Counted from the stretch's first letter, positions 17,690-28,666 are shown. The stretch is DNA of 64,000 bases from CAWJMD01 sp963845675 (GCA_963845675.1 CAWJSX010000001.1:1116001-1180000); one strand, 5' to 3'. Translations and numbers: made by a program. Notes: generated from the letters alone by a model not told the origin.

Positions 17690-19792
17690 TCAGGCGGTCT
17701 CCCAGCGCAGATCCCCGCCCTCCGCACGCACGACCTGGCCCTCGGCGTCCAGCTCGATGACAACGGGTTCGCCACCGACGACCAGACCCTCCACAACGAG
17801 TCGACCGACAGGACTCGGTCGCATCGGGCGAAGTCGCGCCACCCCGCCGGGCACGTCCACCTCGAGCCCGAGCACGACCTGGAGCAGGGCCACGGCCGCG
17901 TCACCGACCACGCCTGGGGCCGGCAGGCGGCCGGGTACGGGCACCGGCCGGCCGACGTCGGACGCCGCGTCCCCCGACCACAGCTCGGGCAGCCGGTCGT
18001 CGAAGGCCGCGGCCGCGGCGAGCAGCCCCTCCACGAGACCACGGCCGTGCTCGGCGAGGCCGGCACGGGACAGGGCCAGGAGCACGACGGCCGTGTCGTG
18101 CGGCCAGACCGACCCGCAGTGGTAGCTCAGCGACGAGAAGCCGCCAGCGTCGGTCGACATCGTCCGCAGGCCGAAGTCCGGAGCTCATCGTAGGCGTCCG
18201 CCATCCGTCGGGCGACAGCGGTCTCCCCGTCCCGGTCGAGCAAGCCCGGTGCCCGGCAGGTGTCCCATGTTGCTGGCGACGGCGTCGACGCGGCGCTTGG
18301 AGCCGTCCAGCGCGAGCGCCGGGTAGCGACCGCGCCCGTCGTCGACCCAGAAGCGACGCGCGAAGGCCGCCTCGCATCCCATCGGCACGTCGCGGTAGGT
18401 GTCGGTGGACCGCGTCCCCGAAGGCCTCCAGCACGTCGCTGCCGTGCACGAGCGCCTCGTGGGCGTACCCCTGCACCTCCGCCAGGGCGATCGGCGCCTC
18501 GGCCAGTCGAGCCGTCGGCGAAGCGCACGGAGTCGCCGCTGTCCTTCCACCCCTGGTTCGACAGCCCGGTCCCGGTCGAGTCGACGTACTCGAGCAGCAG
18601 GTCACCGTCCGGGTCGGCCCAGTCCACCAGCCAGTCGAGGGCGGCTCGCGCCGCCGGGAGGCAGGGCCTCGACCTCGTCGACGGCAGCCCCCAGCGCCAC
18701 GCGTCGTGCAGCAGGCAGAGCCACAGCGGGGTCGCGTCGACCGTGCCGTAGTAGGTCGGGGGCAGCGCGGTGCCGTGGTCGTCGAGGACCATCACCGACC
18801 GACGCAGCTCGTGCAGGATCTTGCCGGGCTGCTGCTGGCTCGCGGGGTCGTGCACCGTTCCCTGCCGGGCCGCGAGCGTGCGCAGCGTCCCGCCGGCGAG
18901 GTCCGTGCCGAGGGGTAGCGCCATCCGCGCGGCCCAGAGGCTGTCGCGGCCGAAGAGCGTGAAGTACCAGGGGGCACCGGCAGCCACGAAGACGTCGTCC
19001 GGGGTGTCGACGGTGATCATGCGCAGCGCCGCCAGGTCCTCGAGGGACGCGCTCGAGCCACGTGGCCAGTCGGCGGTCGTCCGCCCGCACCACGGGAACC
19101 GCCCAGGTGCTCGAGGCTCGGTGCGGGCCCCACCGCGGACCGTGGGTCGCGGACCTCCACGCGCCATCCGAACCGGGTGCGGCGTACCGGGCTCGAGCAC
19201 CGTGCGCCACGTCCACATCGCCGCCCTGCCCCGTCTCCGTCACGGTCGAGCCGTGCGCGGACGAGAAGACCAGCCGGCTGACGGTCCCGCCTGTCTCCCA
19301 CACGAACGGCGCGTCACCCTCGCGCCGCGAGCGCGAGCACCGCCCCTGCCCGACTTCACGACGTCGACCTCGGCGAAGTCCGCAGCAACGTCGACCTCGA
19401 TGTCCACGATGACCGGGTCCGACGCGGTGGAGAGAGCTCCAGCTGCTCGTCGCACCGACCGGCCGACACGGTTCGCACCCGGTCGAGACGCACCGTCGGG
19501 TCGGGGTGCGCGTCGCCGAGCTGCTCCGAGGAGCCCCGTGAAGCGGTAGCCGGTCGCGCCTCGTCGCGGAGCTCGAGACGGCCTCGGGCTCAGCATCGTT
19601 CACCGTGACTACCGCGCGGGACAGCACGCGGACGTCGCCGTGCAGCATTCCCTCGGCGCCCCGGTCCCGCACCTGCCCGTCCGCGGACGAGGCGACAAGG
19701 GTGGGCGCATGCAGGCAGAGGGCCAGCTCGTGCAGCGCCGGCTGCAGCGGTCGGGTCATGGCGACCGGTCCCTCCTGGTAGGTGACGCTCAT
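17690..19792 (-). CDS. Amylo-alpha-1,6-glucosidase / glycogen-debranching-like enzyme (frameshifted)
   Basis: About 700 residues over six or more frames. N-terminal GDE_N_bis domain (PALHELALCLHAPTLVASSA, MLHGDVRVLSRAVVTVNDAE), then a six-hairpin GDE_C region: WYFTLFGRDSLWAARMALPL, RQGTVHDPASQQQPGKILHE, TYYGTVDATPLWLCLLHDAW, YVDSTGTGLSNQGWKDSGDS, SLSYHCGSVWPHDTAVVLLA. The FGRD, DATPLW, NQGWKDS and WPHD motifs mark this family, which acts on alpha-glucan branches or small glucosides. ATG 19792 has AGGGAGGGAAGG upstream. It diverges from the LacI gene, so the CUT1 importer may supply its substrate. Multiple breaks (for example near 19550, 19400, 19080, 18650, 18510, 18270) look like indel errors. 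Confidence 0.85.
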
Positions 19793-19899
19793 CGACCTTC
19801 CCTCCCTCGGGGTCGCCCGCTGGAGGGTCGTCGTGCGGTCACATCCTGCTCGCACCTTGACAGACGGCGCTGCGGCGGAGCACTGTGCCCTTAGACGAT

Positions 19900-19912
19900 T
19901 TGAACGATCCAA
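19900..19912. promoter_or_regulatory. Candidate LacI-family operator
   Basis: TTGAACGATCCAA is an imperfect inverted repeat with the central CG usual for LacI-family sites. It lies in the 186-bp gap between the divergent debranching-enzyme and lacI-type genes, where one site could control both. Assignment is inference. Confidence 0.4.
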
Positions 19913-19978
19913 TCACAGCGCTTCCGCGGGGTCCACCCGCCGGGGACGTTGATCGCGACGAGGCGATGGAGGTGCGCG

Positions 19979-20989
19979 GTGGCGGTCAGGGCGACCCTCG
20001 ACAGCGTCGCCGTCCGCGCCCGCGTCAGTCGTCAGACCGTCTCCAACGTGCTCAACGCACCCCACCTGGTGAAGGCCGACACGGCCCGCCGCGTTCGGGA
20101 GGCCATCGACGAGCTCGGCTACACGCCCTCCCGGGCCGCGCAGCAGCTGCGCACCCGGCGCTCCATGCTCCTCGGCCTGCGACTGGAGCCCGACCACGGC
20201 GGCATCAACGGCGCCCTGCTGGACCGATTCCTGCACGCCGTCGTGCAGGCCGCTCAGCGCGCCTCCTACCGCATCGTGCTGTTCACCGCGGACGACGACG
20301 AGGCCGAGATCCGTTCGTACGCAGACCTGCTCGCCTCCAGCGAGCTCGACGGCTTTCTGCTCACGAGCACCCACCACGGCGATCCCCGCACGTCCTGGCT
20401 GGCCGACCGCCACATCCCCTTCTCGACGTTCGGCCGCCCGTGGGGCGAGGTCGACCAGCGCCACTCGTGGGTCGACGTCGACGGTGCCGCGGGTACGCAG
20501 GCCGCAGTGGAGCACCTCGTGGACCTCGGCCACCGGCGCATCGGCTACGTCGGCTGGCCGTCCGGGTCAGGCGTCGGCGACGACCGGCGCAGCGGCTGGG
20601 AGTCGGCCTGCCGTGCCGCCGGCCTCCCCGTGCACGGCACGCTCCAGGCATCCGTCGAGGACGGGGTCCGCGCGGGCCGCGAGGCCGCCGAGGCGCTCCT
20701 CGTCCGCGCCCCGGCCCCGACCGCGCTCGTGTGCGCCAGCGACTCCCTCGCCCTGGGCGCCCACGCCGTCGACCCTGCTGTTGCGGTGGTCGGCTTCGAC
20801 GACACCCCTGTCGCGCGGGCCGTCGGGCTCACCAGCGTCGCCCAGCCTGTCCTTCCCGCTGCCGAGGCGTGCCTCGACCAGGTGCTGTCCGTCATCGCCG
20901 GCACGCCGACGTCACCACAGCGGGTACTGCTCCGCCCGACCCTGACCGTCCGATCGTCCACGCCCGCCCCGCTGCCGCCCGGCAGCTGA
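19979..20989 (+). CDS. LacI-family transcriptional regulator
   Basis: 336 residues from GTG 19979, preceded by GGAGG at 6-nt spacing. N-terminal LacI helix-turn-helix and hinge: TLDSVAVRARVSRQTVSNVL, then NAPHLVKADTARRVREAIDE and LGYTPSRAAQQLRTRRS. The rest is a periplasmic-binding-like effector domain (GFLLTSTHHGD, DLGHRRIGYVGWPSG, VVGFDDTPVARAVGLTSVAQ). It precedes, on the same strand and with an 18-bp gap, the sugar-binding protein and two permeases, so it is their probable regulator and is co-transcribed with them. The inducer is likely an alpha-glucoside, inferred from the divergent debranching-like enzyme. Confidence 0.9.
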   Translation: MAVRATLDSVAVRARVSRQTVSNVLNAPHLVKADTARRVREAIDELGYTPSRAAQQLRTRRSMLLGLRLEPDHGGINGALLDRFLHAVVQAAQRASYRIVLFTADDDEAEIRSYADLLASSELDGFLLTSTHHGDPRTSWLADRHIPFSTFGRPWGEVDQRHSWVDVDGAAGTQAAVEHLVDLGHRRIGYVGWPSGSGVGDDRRSGWESACRAAGLPVHGTLQASVEDGVRAGREAAEALLVRAPAPTALVCASDSLALGAHAVDPAVAVVGFDDTPVARAVGLTSVAQPVLPAAEACLDQVLSVIAGTPTSPQRVLLRPTLTVRSSTPAPLPPGS

Positions 20990-21007
20990 GTCCCAGGAGA
21001 CCGCACC

Positions 21008-22255
21008 ATGGCCACGCCCCACCGTGTCACCGCCGCGCTGAGCCTCACCGCAGCGCTGTCCCTCGCCCTGTCCGCCTGCGGCGGAGGCAGCGGCTTCGAC
21101 GAGGGCTCCGAGCCCGACCAGGAGCAGTCCGGACCCGTCGAGCTGTCGGTACTGATCGGCTCCAGCGGGCCTGCCGAGACCGACGCGGTCACCGCGGCTG
21201 CCGACGCGTGGGCCGAGGAGTCGGGGAACACGGCCGAGGTGGTCGCTGCGCAGGACCTCAACCAGCAGCTCAGCCAGGGCTTCGCAGCGGGCTCGCCGCC
21301 GGACGTCTTCTACGTCAGCTCCGACCTGGTCGCCAGCTACGCGTCCAACGGCTCCCTCGAGCCTTACGCGGCCGACATGGAGAACGCCGACGACTTCTAC
21401 CCCAACCTGCGTGAGGCCTTCACCGTCGACGGCGAGTACTACTGCGCCCCGAAGGACTTCTCGACGCTGGGGCTCGTGATCAACAACGCGTCGTGGACGG
21501 CCGCCGGGCTGACCGACGACGACGTCCCGACCACGTGGGAGGAGCTGAGCGACGTGGCGCAGAAGCTCACCACGGACACCCAGGTCGGCCTGACGACCAG
21601 CACCGAGTACCAGCGTCTCGGCGCGTTCATGGCGCAGGCCGGCGGCGGCCTGGTCATGGACGGCGAGGCCACTGCGGCCAGCGACGAGAACGTCGAGGCC
21701 CTGTCGTACGTCCAGTCGATGGTGTCGGCCGGGTCCATGACGTTTGCGCAGGACCTCGACGCGGGATGGGCCGGCGAGGCCTTCGGCACGGGCAAGGCCG
21801 CCATGACCATCGAGGGCAACTGGATGCTGGGTGCCCTCGGGGCCGACTACCCGGACATCGACTACCGCATCGCCGAGCTGCCGGAAGGACCCGCGGGCCC
21901 CGGCACCCTCACCTTCACGAACTGCTGGGGGATCGCTGCCGACAGCGCGAACAAGGAGGCGGCCAAGGACATGGTCGAGTTCCTGACGTCGAGCGAGCAG
22001 CAGCTCGAGTTCGCGAAGGCCTTCGGCGTGATGCCCTCGGTCGAGTCCGCCGCCGACCAGTGGAAGAGCGACAACCCGGAGGCTGCGCCGTTCCTCGCCC
22101 AGGCCGACTACGCCGTCGCGATCCCCAACAACGAGGGCGTCTCCGACGTCGTCGCCGACCTCAACTCCCAGCTCGAGAGCATCTCCTCCGGCGACCCGAA
22201 GGCCATCCTCGAGTCGGCGCAGACCAACCTCGAGGCCGTGCTGGGGGGCTCGTGA
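21008..22255 (+). CDS. CUT1-type sugar ABC transporter substrate-binding lipoprotein
   Basis: 415 residues. Signal peptide with lipobox LSACGG (Cys about residue 23). SBP_bac_1 (MalE-like) fold: SVLIGSSGPAETDAVTAAAD, GSPPDVFYVSSDLVASYASN, LGLVINNASW, TTWEELSDVAQKLTT, FGTGKAAMTIEGNWMLGAL and NCWGIAADSANKEAA. CUT1 systems import oligosaccharides such as maltodextrins. Followed by two permeases with stop/start overlaps. No breaks. Confidence 0.92.
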   Translation: MATPHRVTAALSLTAALSLALSACGGGSGFDEGSEPDQEQSGPVELSVLIGSSGPAETDAVTAAADAWAEESGNTAEVVAAQDLNQQLSQGFAAGSPPDVFYVSSDLVASYASNGSLEPYAADMENADDFYPNLREAFTVDGEYYCAPKDFSTLGLVINNASWTAAGLTDDDVPTTWEELSDVAQKLTTDTQVGLTTSTEYQRLGAFMAQAGGGLVMDGEATAASDENVEALSYVQSMVSAGSMTFAQDLDAGWAGEAFGTGKAAMTIEGNWMLGALGADYPDIDYRIAELPEGPAGPGTLTFTNCWGIAADSANKEAAKDMVEFLTSSEQQLEFAKAFGVMPSVESAADQWKSDNPEAAPFLAQADYAVAIPNNEGVSDVVADLNSQLESISSGDPKAILESAQTNLEAVLGGS

Positions 22256-23337
22256 CCCGAGCGTCGTCCCGTGCCTCCGGACTGCGGAGCCACGAGACAC
22301 CGGCGGGCTGGCTGCTCACGGCGCCCGCCCTGGTGATCCTCGGCCTGTTCCTCGTCGTCCCCGTGCTGATGGCGGCGTGGGTGAGCGTGAGCGACTGGAA
22401 CGGTCGCGGGAGCCCCTTCGCGGCCACGGTGGGCTTCGTGGGAGTGGAGAACTACACGCAGGTTCTGAGCAGCGAGGGCGGGCTCCAGGCCCGCGACTTC
22501 GGGACGGCCCTGCGCAACAACTTCTGGTACGTCGTCCTCGTCGTGCCGCTGCAGACCGTGGCGGCGCTGACGCTCGCGGTGCTGGTCAACCGCAGGGTCC
22601 TGCGGGGACGCGGGATCTTCCGGACCGCGTTCTACTTCCCCTCGGTCACGAGCTCGGTGGCGATCGTGCTCGTGTTCCTGTTCCTCTTCAGCGGCAGCGG
22701 CGCGGTGAACCGCGTGCTGTCGTGGTTGGGGGTCAACGGGCCCAACTGGTTCGCCGACCCCCGGGGCGTCCTGCACGTGCTGCTGGGTGCCGTGGGCGTC
22801 GACCAGGGCCCTGGGCCCCTCGTCGACCACGGGTTCCTGTCCCTGACGTGGTGGGACTGGCTCGCCGGCCCGAGCGTGGCGATGAGCGCGCTCGTCATGC
22901 TGGCCGTCTTCACCACCTCGGGCACCTTCATGCTGCTCTTCATCGCCGCGCTGCAGAACATCTCGGGCGAGGTGGAGGAGGCGGCCATGATGGACGGGGC
23001 GACGGGGTGGCAGCGGTTCCGGCACATCACCCTGCCGATGCTGCGACCCACCCTCTTCACCGTGCTCACGCTCGGGCTGATCGGGACGTGGCAGGTGTTC
23101 GACCAGATCTACGTCGGCACCCAGGGCGGACCGGGCAAGACGACGATCACACCTGCCTACCTCTCGTACACGTCCTCGTTCCAGCAGCAGAACTGGGGCG
23201 AGGGCGCCGCGATCGCGTTCATCCTCTTCTTCATCATCGTCACCCTGGCGCTGGTGCAGCGCTGGGTCCTGCGCGAGAGGACGACGGTGCCGCGGCGCAA
23301 GCGCTTCGTGCAGACGACCTCCGGAGGTGCCGCATGA
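22252..23337 (+). CDS. CUT1-type sugar ABC transporter permease, MalF-like
   Basis: 361 residues from GTG 22252, overlapping the previous stop (GTGA). Six or more membrane helices, beginning GWLLTAPALVILGLFLVVPV, and the EAA coupling loop EVEEAAMMDGATGWQRFRHI followed by TLPMLRPTLFTVLTL. It contains a short insertion after the third helix (WFADPRGVLHVLLGAVGVDQ). Pairs with the MalG-like protein encoded next. Soluble ends and length fit MalF/UgpA-type subunits. Confidence 0.9.
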   Translation: MTRASSRASGLRSHETPAGWLLTAPALVILGLFLVVPVLMAAWVSVSDWNGRGSPFAATVGFVGVENYTQVLSSEGGLQARDFGTALRNNFWYVVLVVPLQTVAALTLAVLVNRRVLRGRGIFRTAFYFPSVTSSVAIVLVFLFLFSGSGAVNRVLSWLGVNGPNWFADPRGVLHVLLGAVGVDQGPGPLVDHGFLSLTWWDWLAGPSVAMSALVMLAVFTTSGTFMLLFIAALQNISGEVEEAAMMDGATGWQRFRHITLPMLRPTLFTVLTLGLIGTWQVFDQIYVGTQGGPGKTTITPAYLSYTSSFQQQNWGEGAAIAFILFFIIVTLALVQRWVLRERTTVPRRKRFVQTTSGGAA

Positions 23338-24245
23338 CGGCCACAGCGCTGGAAGCGACCGCCAGGGAACCCGACCCGGCTCCCCCGGCGGCGCCCACGC
23401 CGAGCCGGCGCAGCCGCCGGAGCCTGGTCGCCTCGTCGCTCACCTACGGCCTCCTCGTCGCGATCGCGGTCCTGTACGTCTTCCCGTTCCTGATCCAGAT
23501 CTCGACGTCGTTCAAGACCGACGGCGACGCGACGCAGAACCCGCTGACGCTGGTGCCGGAGACGTGGACGTCGGCGACGTACCAGACGCTCTTCACGAGC
23601 GACCTGCCCTTCCTGACGTGGACGGCGAACAGCGTGGTCGTCACCGTCTGCGTCACCGTCGGCCGCGTCCTGTTCGCCTCGATGGCGGGCTACGCCTTGG
23701 CGCGGCTGCACTTCCGAGGACGCGGGTTGGTGTTCGCCGGGCTCATCGCCGTGATGGCGGTGCCGGGTGTCGTCCTGCTGATCCCGAAGTTCCTCGTCGT
23801 GAACCAGCTCGGCATCTACGACAGCTACGCGGGCATGATCATCCCGCTGCTGGCCGACGCGGCCGGCGTCTTCATCATGAAGAACTTCTTCGAGTCGATC
23901 CCCCTCAGCGTCGAGGAGGCGGCTCGCATCGACGGCGCGGGCGTCTTCAGGACCTACTGGTCGGTGGTGCTCCCGATGGCACGGCCCGCCCTGATCACGA
24001 TCGTCATCCTCTCGTTCCAGGGATCCTGGAACGAGCTGTCGCACTTCGTCGTGTCGGCCCAGAGCCCTGAGCTCTACACGCTCACCAAGGGTGTGGCCAC
24101 GCTCGCGTCCGGCGGCCAGGGCCAGGCCCAGCAGTTCCCCCTGAAGCTGGGGGCTGCCGCGCTCATGACCATCCCGGTGGCGGTGATGTTCTTCCTCTTC
24201 CAGCGGCAGATCATGAGCACGGCCGAAGGCGCCGAGAAGGGCTGA
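23334..24245 (+). CDS. CUT1-type sugar ABC transporter permease, MalG-like
   Basis: 303 residues from ATG 23334 (ATGA overlap). Six helices; GYALARLHFRGRG, the EAA loop SVEEAARIDGAGVFRTYWSV followed by VLPMARPAL, and the C-terminal FFLFQRQIMSTAEGAEKG typical of MalG/UgpE. Last gene of the operon. No MalK-type ATPase gene follows: a terminator and the convergent aconitase come next. Actinobacterial CUT1 systems often use a shared ATPase (MsiK type) encoded elsewhere, which is the likely case. Confidence 0.9.
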   Translation: MTATALEATAREPDPAPPAAPTPSRRSRRSLVASSLTYGLLVAIAVLYVFPFLIQISTSFKTDGDATQNPLTLVPETWTSATYQTLFTSDLPFLTWTANSVVVTVCVTVGRVLFASMAGYALARLHFRGRGLVFAGLIAVMAVPGVVLLIPKFLVVNQLGIYDSYAGMIIPLLADAAGVFIMKNFFESIPLSVEEAARIDGAGVFRTYWSVVLPMARPALITIVILSFQGSWNELSHFVVSAQSPELYTLTKGVATLASGGQGQAQQFPLKLGAAALMTIPVAVMFFLFQRQIMSTAEGAEKG

Positions 24246-24271
24246 CTCCCAGACGGTCCTGCTCGGAGAAC

Positions 24272-24315
24272 CGACGAGGCCCCGTACCCGGTGATCCCGG
24301 GACGGGGCCTCGTCG
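24272..24315. terminator. Bidirectional terminator between sugar operon and acnA
   Basis: A perfect 14-bp stem, CGACGAGGCCCCGT (24272-24285) with ACGGGGCCTCGTCG (24302-24315), and an inner CCCGG/CCGGG pair. It sits between convergent gene ends, 26 bp after malG-like and 15 bp before the end of aconitase, and can serve both strands. Confidence 0.8.
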
Positions 24316-24329
24316 CCTCCGTCGTGAGG

Positions 24330-27131
<2,802 letters not shown>

Positions 27132-27152
27132 GCTGGCTCTCCTCCTGACGAA

Positions 27153-27174
27153 AGTATCTTGATGTCAAGATACT
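27153..27174. promoter_or_regulatory. Perfect 22-bp palindrome upstream of acnA, candidate operator
   Basis: Arms AGTATCTTGA (27153-27162) and TCAAGATACT (27165-27174) around a 2-bp centre, 22-43 bp upstream of the acnA start. Size and symmetry suit a MarR-like dimer; in Streptomyces a MarR-family protein (TamR) regulates aconitase. That this site is its counterpart is inference. The minus strand contains TTGACA inside the site. Confidence 0.6.
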
Positions 27175-27238
27175 AGTGGTGTGCGGCGGACCTGTCACGC
27201 CATCCTCGCCCGCGCACCGTCCGACCCGCCACCCAGCC

Positions 27239-27295
27239 CGAGTGGTCGCATCTGGCGCGACACGCCGGGCGTGTCGCGCCAGGTGCGACCACTCG
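27239..27295. repeat. Long intergenic hairpin, 27-bp arms
   Basis: Arm 27239-27265 (begins CGAGTGGTCGCATCTGGCGC) pairs with 27269-27295 over a CGG loop; one T/G wobble is the only mismatch. It lies between the displaced methyltransferase 3' end (27323) and acnA. It could end transcription of the former upstream gene, or be a REP-like interspersed palindrome. No poly-T tract. Confidence 0.7.
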
Positions 27296-27322
27296 AGGCC
27301 CTGGGACGGGGAGGACGGAGGG

Positions 27323-27391
27323 CTAGCCGGAGGGGACGAGGCGCGCCACGCACTCCACGTGGTGCGTCATCGTGAACAGGTCAATGGGCCT
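27323..27391 (-). pseudogene. Displaced 3' end of a TRAM-domain methyltransferase gene
   Basis: About 22 codons ending in TAG (27323-27325). The reading LRPIDLFTMTHHVECVARLV followed by PSG corresponds to the C-terminus of the full methyltransferase at 35706-36981 (VRAFDLFPMTSHVECVALLV). Upstream of codon LRP the similarity stops abruptly. Its strand and its position just upstream of acnA fit the original gene end, cut off by insertion of the island. Confidence 0.72.
27348..27358. repeat. Left copy of putative island att core
   Basis: ACGCACTCCAC, identical to 35743-35753, inside a 48-bp region with 36 matches. It encodes the VECVA part of the conserved methyltransferase C-terminus. Because that motif is conserved in protein, part of the match may be homology rather than a recombination core. 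Confidence 0.5.
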
Positions 27392-27576
27392 GAGCGTGAG
27401 TGCGATCGCTCGCGACTGGCCGCCCACATCGGACCAAACTGGCCGCTGACCTGCGACGATGTCGCTGCTTCGCCTTGACATCGGTAGAACGCCTTTGCGG
27501 GAGGTTGCGAATCCAACCGAGCCCAATCCGAGCCCTCCGGTCATCGGGGCGACGACAGTCGCAAACGACAGCATCT

Positions 27577-27759
27577 TCAGATCTCCCCCCGAGCGCGGGC
27601 CTCGAGGTACCGATCCATCACGGCCGACGGGATTCGGCCGCGGACGGAGACGACGATGTCGTTCGCGAACGCCCAGCGACGTACGTCAACGGGCGCGGGC
27701 GGCGCTGGCGCGAGCGCAGGCGCCGCTTCGAGGGCTCGTACGGCGAGGTCGCCGATCAT
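27577..27759 (-). CDS. Small protein with an Lsr2-type DNA-binding domain
   Basis: 60 residues. An Ala/Pro-rich first third, then VDVRRWAFANDIVVSVRGRI and PSAVMDRYLEA, which match the C-terminal DNA-binding half of Lsr2 (consensus-like IRxWAxxNGxxVSxRGRIP); RGR is the minor-groove AT-hook-like motif. The N-terminal oligomerisation half of Lsr2 (about 50-60 residues) is missing. A GGAGG lies 2-3 nt before ATG 27759, unusually close. It may be a xenogeneic-silencing helper or antagonist carried by the island, or an Lsr2 fragment. The start is uncertain, since the frame stays open upstream. Confidence 0.55.
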   Translation of the reverse strand: MIGDLAVRALEAAPALAPAPPAPVDVRRWAFANDIVVSVRGRIPSAVMDRYLEARARGEI

Positions 27760-27766
27760 CTCCTCC

Positions 27767-27956
27767 GAGTGACGATCGCAGCAAGATTGTCCACGGAGGA
27801 ACCTTCGATCAGGCGGCGATCGCGGACAAGGCGAATCGAGCGGTTGAGTTGGCGCGTTCCTGCCTGCGGGCGCTATCCGCAGACAAATCTGAGATCCTGG
27901 TCCTGTCTGATGGATCGGCGCGGAGTCTGGCGCTGATCTTGGATGCACAAGATTGA
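27767..27956 (+). pseudogene. 3' fragment of a HEPN-like (Apea-type) protein
   Basis: About 62 codons with no start, ending TGA 27954-27956. It reads RSKIVHGGTFDQAAIADKAN then RAVELARSCLRALSADKSEI. The RSKIVH stretch fits the R-x4-H RNase motif of HEPN domains, and RSxIVHGG followed by a helical tail resembles Apea-like HEPN proteins of phage-defence and stress systems. The upstream part is absent and the Lsr2-like gene starts head-to-head beside it, so this is a remnant. Family assignment rests on a short motif. Confidence 0.4.
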
Positions 27957-28050
27957 GGCGCCACACGCCTCATGAAGTGCCGTGAGGAGTGCTCCACGGT
28001 GCGCGTCCCATAAGACGAACCATGCGGTCGCGTCGCCAACGCCCAGCTTC

Positions 28051-28127
28051 CCGAATGCGGATCGGCACGCGGAGCGTGCCACAGGAGGATCCCCGGGTTA
28101 CGCGCTCAGGTCAGGATCCGCATTCGG
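28051..28127. repeat. Nested inverted repeats in the island's non-coding gap
   Basis: CCGAATGCGGATC (28051-28063) recurs inverted at 28115-28127, a perfect 13-bp pair 51 bp apart. Within it GGCACGC (28064-28070) and GCGTGCC (28074-28080) form a hairpin. No gene is seen at 27957-28169. It might be a terminator or the footprint of a small mobile element. Confidence 0.5.
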
Positions 28128-28169
28128 CTCCCTCGATGGACGCCTGGCAGCAGACGTAGCTTCCCCGGG

Positions 28170-28562
28170 TCATGCTTCGATGGGGTCGTAGTTGGCGATC
28201 TCTATGAGGTTGCCATCAGGGTCGTTGAAGTACACGGACACCATGGGACCCCTGGCCCCGGTTTGGATGCAGGGTCCTTCGATCACGTCAACATTGTGAG
28301 CACCAAGGTGCGCGAGCACATCAGTGATCGCCATGTCGGTCAGTAGGCATGCGTCGAATCCCGCCGGCCTCGGCTGCTTCGCGTGGGGCTCGAACGGTGC
28401 GGCAACGTCATGGATGTTGATCTTGTGCTGGCCGAAGTGCAGGGCGTGGCAGCCGTCATCGAAGAGGACGTGGGTCATCCCCAGCACCCTGGTGTAGAAG
28501 TCGATCGTACGGTCGATGTCCTTCGCGTAGATGACGACGTGGTCGATTCCGGAAAGTCGCAC
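28170..28562 (-). CDS. VOC-family (glyoxalase/dioxygenase-like) protein
   Basis: 130 residues from GTG 28562, with GGAGGG 7 nt upstream. One VOC unit of two beta-alpha-beta-beta-beta modules: IDHVVIYAKDIDRTIDFYTR, VLGMTHVLFDDGCHALHFGQ, and the closing VSVYFNDPDGNLIEIANYD. Candidate metal ligands are His in IDHV, His in CHALHFG and Glu in LIEIA, as in glyoxalase I, fosfomycin-resistance and dioxygenase relatives. Substrate unknown. Same strand as lysE-like upstream, separated by about 100 bp. Part of the island cargo. Confidence 0.88.
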   Translation of the reverse strand: MRLSGIDHVVIYAKDIDRTIDFYTRVLGMTHVLFDDGCHALHFGQHKINIHDVAAPFEPHAKQPRPAGFDACLLTDMAITDVLAHLGAHNVDVIEGPCIQTGARGPMVSVYFNDPDGNLIEIANYDPIEA

Positions 28563-28666
28563 TGGGTTCCCTCCGCTGGTCGATCTGGAAGTGCCGCGCT
28601 GCCCACGTCCGCCTAAGGCCGGTAGGACCGCCGGACACGAGTGGGGCTTCTCCCTGGAGGCTTTGG

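Noticed and set aside
27161..27170. TTGACA on the minus strand in the acnA palindrome as a -35 box
   Set aside because: No -10-like hexamer at 16-19 bp before the strong ribosome site; the hexamer follows from the palindrome sequence.
27323..27574. An 83-residue protein gene from ATG 27574
   Set aside because: Only its last 22 codons resemble anything (the methyltransferase C-terminus); the rest has no coding character, so it is treated as a remnant.
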